Positions 58,501-64,000 of a stretch of 64,000 nucleotides of DNA are shown one piece after another (within the stretch, counting starts at the first letter, position 1; the number at the start of each line of letters is the position of its first letter). The stretch is from Camillea tinctor (lineage: Eukaryota > Ascomycota > Sordariomycetes > Xylariales > Xylariaceae): contig MU394067.1 of the NCBI GenBank assembly GCA_022578605.1, forward strand, positions 496,001 to 560,000, written 5' to 3'. The position numbers and the translations under genes were made by a program. The notes beneath the pieces are model-generated. The model was not told where the DNA came from, ran no database searches, and saw only the letters and a program-made list of their open reading frames with translations.

Positions 58501-59382
58501 CGTGTTGTGCTGTGCTGCTCTTCTGAAGGAATCCGGGGTTCAGACCCCTATTTATAGATTAGGGGTATGCTTCGGGAGAGGGTTAGGGGGGTTCAAAATT
58601 TTGTACTTTATGTGTTAGGTTAGGTTGACGTCCTAGGATTCAAGGCAAATCTAGGCTTAACTAGAAAGCGCACGATATATTGAGTAGACATCTGTGTGAG
58701 TTGCTCTCTACCCCTATTCAAGGAGGATTCTCACCACATCTTCTTTCGTTATGCTTCAGTCTCCCCAACTGTACCTATACACGCGTTCATTCTTATAGCA
58801 ACTCTTTACTAACCTAGTGGATTCTGAAAGGAGCAGTGAAGAGTATGCTAGACGATCTTTTCTTTCCGCGGAAGCGTGGATGGTACGAGGTCTGTGGCAA
58901 ATATGAGGAGACCAGAGACGTGACCGCTATATATTAGAGAGCACAAGGAAAGAATACCTCACATCCTCCCAAGCACACACAGAACAAGCACCAGAGGAAG
59001 GGTGAATGTGACTACTTAATTCATGAACCGTACTATATAAAAAAGGAAATAATACTGAGATTGCTATGGGGCGAAAAAGAAAGGGGGAAAGAAAAAGACA
59101 GATAGGAAAAGTAGAGAATTCGAGAGTCAACAAAAAGAAAGATCAAAGCTTCTCTATCAACTACTCCCTTTTCGCATTGCAGTCTCCCACACGAAGCCCC
59201 TCATTAAGCCAGACCCAAGTGCCATCAATCTGAGTTCTCCATCCCCCCCCTCCCCCTTTACCCCTATTTCTACCCCTATTCTCAACCCACGCCTCAAGGG
59301 TCCTCGTCCTGCCGGTCCTCGACAGAGCACATATAGGTGTGATACAACACCCGATCCCATTCTGAAATCCCCAGTCTCACAC
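58501..59382. other. Intergenic region downstream of the NACHT gene
   Basis: About 0.9 kb with no supported gene. The right end is presumably the 3' UTR of the minus-strand NACHT gene. Confidence 0.45.
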
Positions 59383-62300
59383 CTACGCATGATTGACATG
59401 GTTTGTTGACGCGCATCCATTCTGTGTTCTGAGCCAGAAATACAGCCCACAAGCCACGATGGGTGCAGCCGCGGCCAAGAGGAGCAATACAGGTCCAGAG
59501 AGATCCCTGTGCGGTATAGCATCTATTTCGGCTTTCTTGTCTTCCCCCTTGAGGTCATCGTCGCGGGGTGCTGTGTCCTCCTTGGCTTGGCCGCCGTCCT
59601 CTTCGAGGCTATTGTGGGGAGCATGCTCATCGTCATCATCATTAGGACTCTGGTTGGGAGAGTCCTCGAGCATGCAGGCCGCTGCTTCCTTCTCTTGGGA
59701 GCGTAGAATTGCTAGGATAGAGTCTCTGTTTGGAGGGTTACGGCGGTTGACGAAGTCCTCGAATGTGATTTGTTCGCAATCGGTCGACCACCCGTATTCC
59801 TCTGGAGGTCTATGTGGGATCAAAATCGCATTGACCCCGGTTTTCTTGGGCTTTATGTACATCTCCTTCTCATCAATATCTCCTTCAACGGAGTATCTGC
59901 CCCTTACATTACGGATGATATGACATTTCTGAGGCTGTTTAGGTTCCTCGAATGAGATTAGAGCGGTGGGCTTCGCACCACATTTAAGCCATTGCTCGAT
60001 CCCATACCAAGTGAAATGTCGATGTTTATAGTACTTTTCTGAAATGTGATATGACAAGCAGAAGGTCATCCACAACGAGTCAAACGGTGCGATCTTTAAC
60101 CTCCCCTGTTTCATGAGATCTCTACAATTAAAATCAATGGCACGGTCGTAGAGCATTATGAGAGCATCCGTCATGTCCCCCAAACCAGCAAGTGTACCAG
60201 AGTACACGAAGGGAAGTAAGTAATTTAATTGTTCACAACCATAAACAATAAAAGAATGACGAGTGACCTTCCAAGAAACGAATTGGGAGAGACCACAAAT
60301 CAATGATTGAGCAACAATATATGAAACAGGCCCTTTAGCCCACGCCACGGGAATCTCGTAGGATACAATAGGACCCAAAAATCTAAACTTGATATCGGAG
60401 ATCAAAAAATTGCGGTTCTCTTTGATAATTTCATCGATATAATCCAGTAATTCCAATGTACCATCAGAGAGGCGTTTGTTTGAAACGGACAATTGGCTCA
60501 AGAGTTTCGGTATTTGGTCTTTCAAGGCATTCCATTTTAGTTCATCCAGAGATTTCGATTCCATGACATTCTTCTTGATCCGTCCAGCAAGCATCCAACA
60601 CATAGCCGTTTCAACGTCACTATCTATGATTCCCAAAGACTGTGCGCTTTGAGGCAACCGTGTTCCCAAAAACTCAACAATAGAGCGGTGATTTAATTTC
60701 ACTTCTGACTGATGATCAACATGAAGGAAGCCAGCCCAACGCCCATTTATCCGAGAATTGGTTTTCGGGGCCAGCTTTCTCAGGTCCTTGCATAATATGA
60801 CAGTGTACGGAAACTGAACGACCATCAAGAAGAATGCCATACTGTCGAATAAGAATGGCAAGTATTAGAACAACACTCCAGCGGTAACATTTATCAATAG
60901 AATCCCAAATCTTTTCGAATAGATCCTCTACTTGCTTTGGCATAGCTTGAAGCCGGCCTTTCAATGTAGATAGAGAATCCGCGTTGGCGATTCCTTTCAA
61001 GATCGACTGTACAACTAAAACAGTCCAAAGGAAAACCCCATCAGCTCTTTTCACGATCTCGCGAACTAGACTGGCGCAGCCTTCAGGATGCGTAGCAGCC
61101 ATTCGGAGATAGTTCTCATTTTCGAGTAAGGTGCTCAGTACACATTTATGTATATCAAGGGCTGTAAGCTCGTGTAGGCGGATTTTATTGCCTAGAGAAA
61201 TATTTTCGAATTCTGGAAGTTCTCTGCTGGAGACGCACATTTTGATTCTTCCGTTTGACCCATCTGACCATCGCCGAAGCTTTTGTACTAAAGAAGTGTA
61301 CATACAGTCATGGCCCTCCTCTAATTCGTCCAAGCCATCAATGAAGAAACATATTTTCTTCCCTTCTAATATATCTTCACTCCCGAGTAATTTCTGGAAC
61401 GCAGCTGAGTGTTGCTTTTCGGACAGGGTCATCGTTGAAGGATATGTGTGCGTGTTCCCATCTTGAAGAGTGATACTTGACCATTGAGGGAAAAGGACAG
61501 ATACTAAATCAGGTTGATTGTCAAGAACGTCATATAGAATGCCGCGTATTAGGCCTCTCAGTGAGTTTTGACGCCAATCTCCTGGCTTCCAGAAAAAAAA
61601 CTTCGAACACACCAGTCGTTTCCCCTCTGCCCATTCGCAAAGGAGCTCTTTAGTGCGTTTGTGTTCCGTGATGAATTTCATCAGGACTGACTTTCCAGAT
61701 CCTGGCTTGCCTGAGATATGAAAGATCCCTGTACCGTGTTGCAACCATGTTGTGAATCTTTTGCGAGCCTCAAGTCGGGAAGAATTATCCACCTCGTTTG
61801 ACATGGGATACTCATCTTTTGATGAGGTATAATGAGCTTCAAATAGCCAATTATAAGTGGTATCGGCTGCATTTTTCACCGTATCGTATCTTTCACCGGG
61901 AGGTTGTAATGCTTCAAGTATCCGTCTTGCAAGTATGTACTGCTTGGCTTTTATGGAGGCATCCCGGGCTTCTTTAACCTTTGCCGTACTGAAGTTGTGG
62001 GACACATTCTGGAGAGCGTTTCGAATGTCGCTTTGGGTATTGCCGAACTGATCGAGAATCCGAGTGATGTTCGCCACCTGCTGGGAAACATCACTGACCA
62101 AAAGAGAATCTAATTGGCGCCGACATGCGTCCAACTTCGCCCGGTGTTGCTCTAAGTCATCCTTATATTTCCAAGATTTCAGTACAGCACCAGCGGCAGC
62201 TCGAATGCTTCGTGACTTTTTGGCTTTGCATTTGCCAAGGACCAGCTGTAGGTCGCCGAGAACATAACTAGTTTGCGACAGGACGTTACTAATTAGCTCA

Positions 62301-62512
62301 TCGTGGTCGGGCTGATTTGTCTGTGTGAGGTTTCTTCTATCGTCCTTCCATAAGGCGATAAGCTCCTCGGCGTGTTGAATAGCATGTAGGTCTTTGTCGT
62401 CTTGGCCATCTGCAGAGTCATAGATACGCTTGCAGGCATTGAAGATTTTTCTCGACCGATCGACTAGGTCAATCACGTTGCAAGAGAATGAAAGAGCAGC
62501 AAAGGGGTCCAT
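59383..62512 (-). CDS. NACHT-domain (NLR-like) NTPase with SesA-like N-terminus and C-terminal membrane helix
   Basis: Two long frames overlap: 62512 to about 60716 and 60861-59383. Joining 62512-60843 to 60778-59383 (GTATGG donor, CCTGAG acceptor, 64 nt) gives 1021 aa in frame, but no good branch site is visible, so a frameshift is a real alternative. Residues 1 to about 110 (starting MDPFAALSFSCNVIDLVDRS) resemble the SesA/STAND N-terminal effector domain. The NACHT domain has Walker A GKPGSGKS (268-275), Walker B FFIDGLDEL (389-397) and CVSSRELP (sensor-like). After the junction, RINGRWAGFLHV and VKLNHRSIVEFL match the winged-helix part that follows NACHT. No ankyrin, WD or TPR repeats are seen. 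The end has an acidic linker and one hydrophobic segment, LLLLAAAAPIVACGLYFWL. The likely role is non-self recognition or programmed cell death signalling. Confidence 0.75.
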
Positions 62513-62771
62513 TTATGCTTGGGGTGGTCGTGGCAAAGAGGAAGAGACGAGAGGAAGTCAAAGGAAGATTGGGCTCCCTCGATTATTATTTTTTCTGACA
62601 AGGCTGGGGTTGTGGCAGTGACAGACACATGGCCAATGAGATGCTATATGATCCAGATACTAAAGCGGACAATGCAGCAGATATGCGTGCGTGGTAATCT
62701 CCAAGTTTGCACTGCAAGAACTTGGAACCTTGAACTCTGATTGGACTGTCTTCGTGATGTCAACCTGGGTA

Positions 62772-64000
62772 TCACGTGGTTGAGCTATGTTCTTGTTGGG
62801 GGTCTGGAAATAAATAGCCCTGTAGCCTCCAAAGCTTGTACTGCAGACGGGTGGTATTTGTGCCTGCCAGATAAAACATCGTGCCCTCGTTCAGGCCTAT
62901 GCTTTCTGTCTTAAGCTTCTCAGCCAGTTCTGCGCCTAGAAGCAAAGGCATGTTGTGCACAAGAATCGTTTCTTGTATGGCTCCATTTTTGACATCATAT
63001 GTGGCCAATGGTCCTGGCTGCTGTCGTGCACTATCAGGATCTGTAGCTTCGCCATTGTCACCAAACCACAGCACAGCACCTTGGATAGAAACATTCAGGT
63101 CATCCCAATTGGTGAACGGGACGATATGGCGCTCGGAAACGCGGTCCACGCCCATATAGAAGCTGACCTTGGCCAAGTGGTGTATGAAGCTGCAAATGTC
63201 GTCACGCATCAAATCCAGCATGAACTCGTCCATATCCTCGCGCCAAATCGCCTTTTTCTGTAAGTTCTTATAGGGGGAAGTTAATGGGCCATATATCTTC
63301 TTGTTGTGATTGTCAAAACCGGATTTCTTCACCGTGAAGGAATGGATGAGGTCCTTCCTTGCTAGGACGTGGCCGGCGGGGGCGTATATCAGCTTATCCC
63401 CTTTGTCGGGCTGACCTGCGGCTGGGGAGCTATCTTCATCCCATGACGGGTTGTACTCCTTCGTACCTAGCTTGTTCTTGGTGCTGTTCTCATCCCGAGC
63501 AAGATGCGGAGGAGGCTGCCCTGGCGCTAAGCTTCGGGGCACCCACCAAGGCTGCTGGGTCTCAGGATGAGAGAGGAGCTTAAACTCTTGCAGGAAGAAC
63601 CTGGGCAGTCGAGTCTTGCTTGCTGTGCAAAGTCTAATGGATGTCGCCAGAGCCTTCGCGAATGGGTTACGACTAACCATTCTCTCCATTTCAGTCCTAG
63701 GCCTTCGCGGGTCTGCCTTTTGCTTATGGTGCCGCTGTTTTGCTTCCCAGTAGGAAGGGTCCATGACCGGTGACAGTGGTAATTTTCTTCCTCTTGTCGT
63801 TTTGATAGTTTTTTCGGTTTGATTAATGTCAAGGGAGCCAGAGCCAGCAGTACCTATCCCGTCTTTATTTGAGACAATGGCCTCTTGGTTAAGGCTAGCA
63901 TTGGGAGATGTGCTCTCATTCTGAGCTGTAGAAGCTTTGGTACCATCCTCATCGCCATGAGTATTGCTTGTGGTGTATTGACGAATTACGTATGGCTGGA
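62772..64000 (-). CDS. Probable mitochondrial protein, 3' part (5' end outside window)
   Basis: The frame is open from the right edge of the window to TGA at 62772, about 409 residues. An internal ATG at 63764 exists, but the frame is open upstream, so the start is likely outside. The first visible residues read PYVIRQYTTSN, which resembles a mitochondrial presequence end (RQY|TTS). A polar Ser/Thr/Asn linker follows, then a conserved-looking core: SRNPFAKALATSIRLC, LPRFFLQEF, PWWVPRSLAP and a C-terminal region with LLLGAELAEKL. The core pattern is like fungal mitochondrial proteins of unknown or ribosome-associated function, but I cannot name it with confidence. It is 259 bp upstream of the NACHT gene's start on the same strand. 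Confidence 0.6.
   Translation of the reverse strand, partial: QPYVIRQYTTSNTHGDEDGTKASTAQNESTSPNASLNQEAIVSNKDGIGTAGSGSLDINQTEKTIKTTRGRKLPLSPVMDPSYWEAKQRHHKQKADPRRPRTEMERMVSRNPFAKALATSIRLCTASKTRLPRFFLQEFKLLSHPETQQPWWVPRSLAPGQPPPHLARDENSTKNKLGTKEYNPSWDEDSSPAAGQPDKGDKLIYAPAGHVLARKDLIHSFTVKKSGFDNHNKKIYGPLTSPYKNLQKKAIWREDMDEFMLDLMRDDICSFIHHLAKVSFYMGVDRVSERHIVPFTNWDDLNVSIQGAVLWFGDNGEATDPDSARQQPGPLATYDVKNGAIQETILVHNMPLLLGAELAEKLKTESIGLNEGTMFYLAGTNTTRLQYKLWRLQGYLFPDPQQEHSSTT

Noticed and set aside
58186..58618. Long Gly- or Pro-only reading frames on both strands
   Set aside because: They are translations of the poly-G/poly-C artefact around the N gap.

Overview
The window comes from a filamentous ascomycete nuclear genome (Pezizomycotina, probably a Sordariomycete). 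Evidence: short introns of about 50-200 nt with GTAAGT-like donors, CTAAC branch sites and YAG acceptors; HSP90, BBP/SF1 and PFF1-type proteins of fungal form; an intron-containing tRNA-Arg; a fungal-type U2 snRNA; and long AT-richer intergenic stretches. Coding density is low and genes lie on both strands. No prokaryotic element, CRISPR array or intact transposon was seen. Exon structures below were worked out by hand from splice motifs and reading-frame continuity.

Layout. 1-1278: 3' end of an unknown gene. 4112-10167 (-): a 1999-aa, mostly disordered protein with DH-like and PH-like regions. 14111-14941 (-): peroxisomal crotonase-fold isomerase ending AKL. 16374-16640 (+): U2 snRNA gene that appears to contain a 70-nt spliceosomal intron. 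17478-19161 (-): atypical Rho-like GTPase. 20246-21770 (+): RRM-like protein with Pro/Ala/Gln repeats. 23306-24425 (+): seven-exon glutathione S-transferase. 25319-27534 (+): branchpoint-bridging protein (BBP/SF1). 28669-31726 (+): vacuolar M28 metalloprotease (PFF1). 35480-36217 and 39332-39858 (+): two small secreted cysteine-containing proteins, with a small intron-split gene (37064-37475, -) between them. 40437-40528 (-): tRNA-Arg(ACG). 42595-44253 (+): DHA1-type MFS transporter. 45720-46943 (+): TauD-like dioxygenase. 47309-48595 and 48700-50233 (-): a MYND-finger protein and an OTT_1508-type deaminase-like protein in tandem. 51141-51790 (-): a 66-aa three-exon gene. 54627-56820 (+): HSP90, with a heat-shock element upstream. 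58258-58500: a sequencing gap between poly-G and poly-C. 59383-62512 (-): NACHT (NLR-like) NTPase with a C-terminal membrane segment. 62772-64000 (-): 3' part of a probable mitochondrial protein.

Two observations stand out, and both concern branch-point recognition. First, the U2 snRNA gene matches known U2 only if a perfect mRNA-type intron inside stem-loop I is removed. Second, the BBP gene, which encodes the protein that binds the branch point before U2 does, has one unusually long intron. That intron holds five CTAAC branch motifs and two decoy acceptors, each of which gives an immediate stop codon, while the productive acceptor is a weak AAG. This suggests splicing-based autoregulation. 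The genes otherwise look like unrelated housekeeping and accessory loci, not one metabolic cluster.
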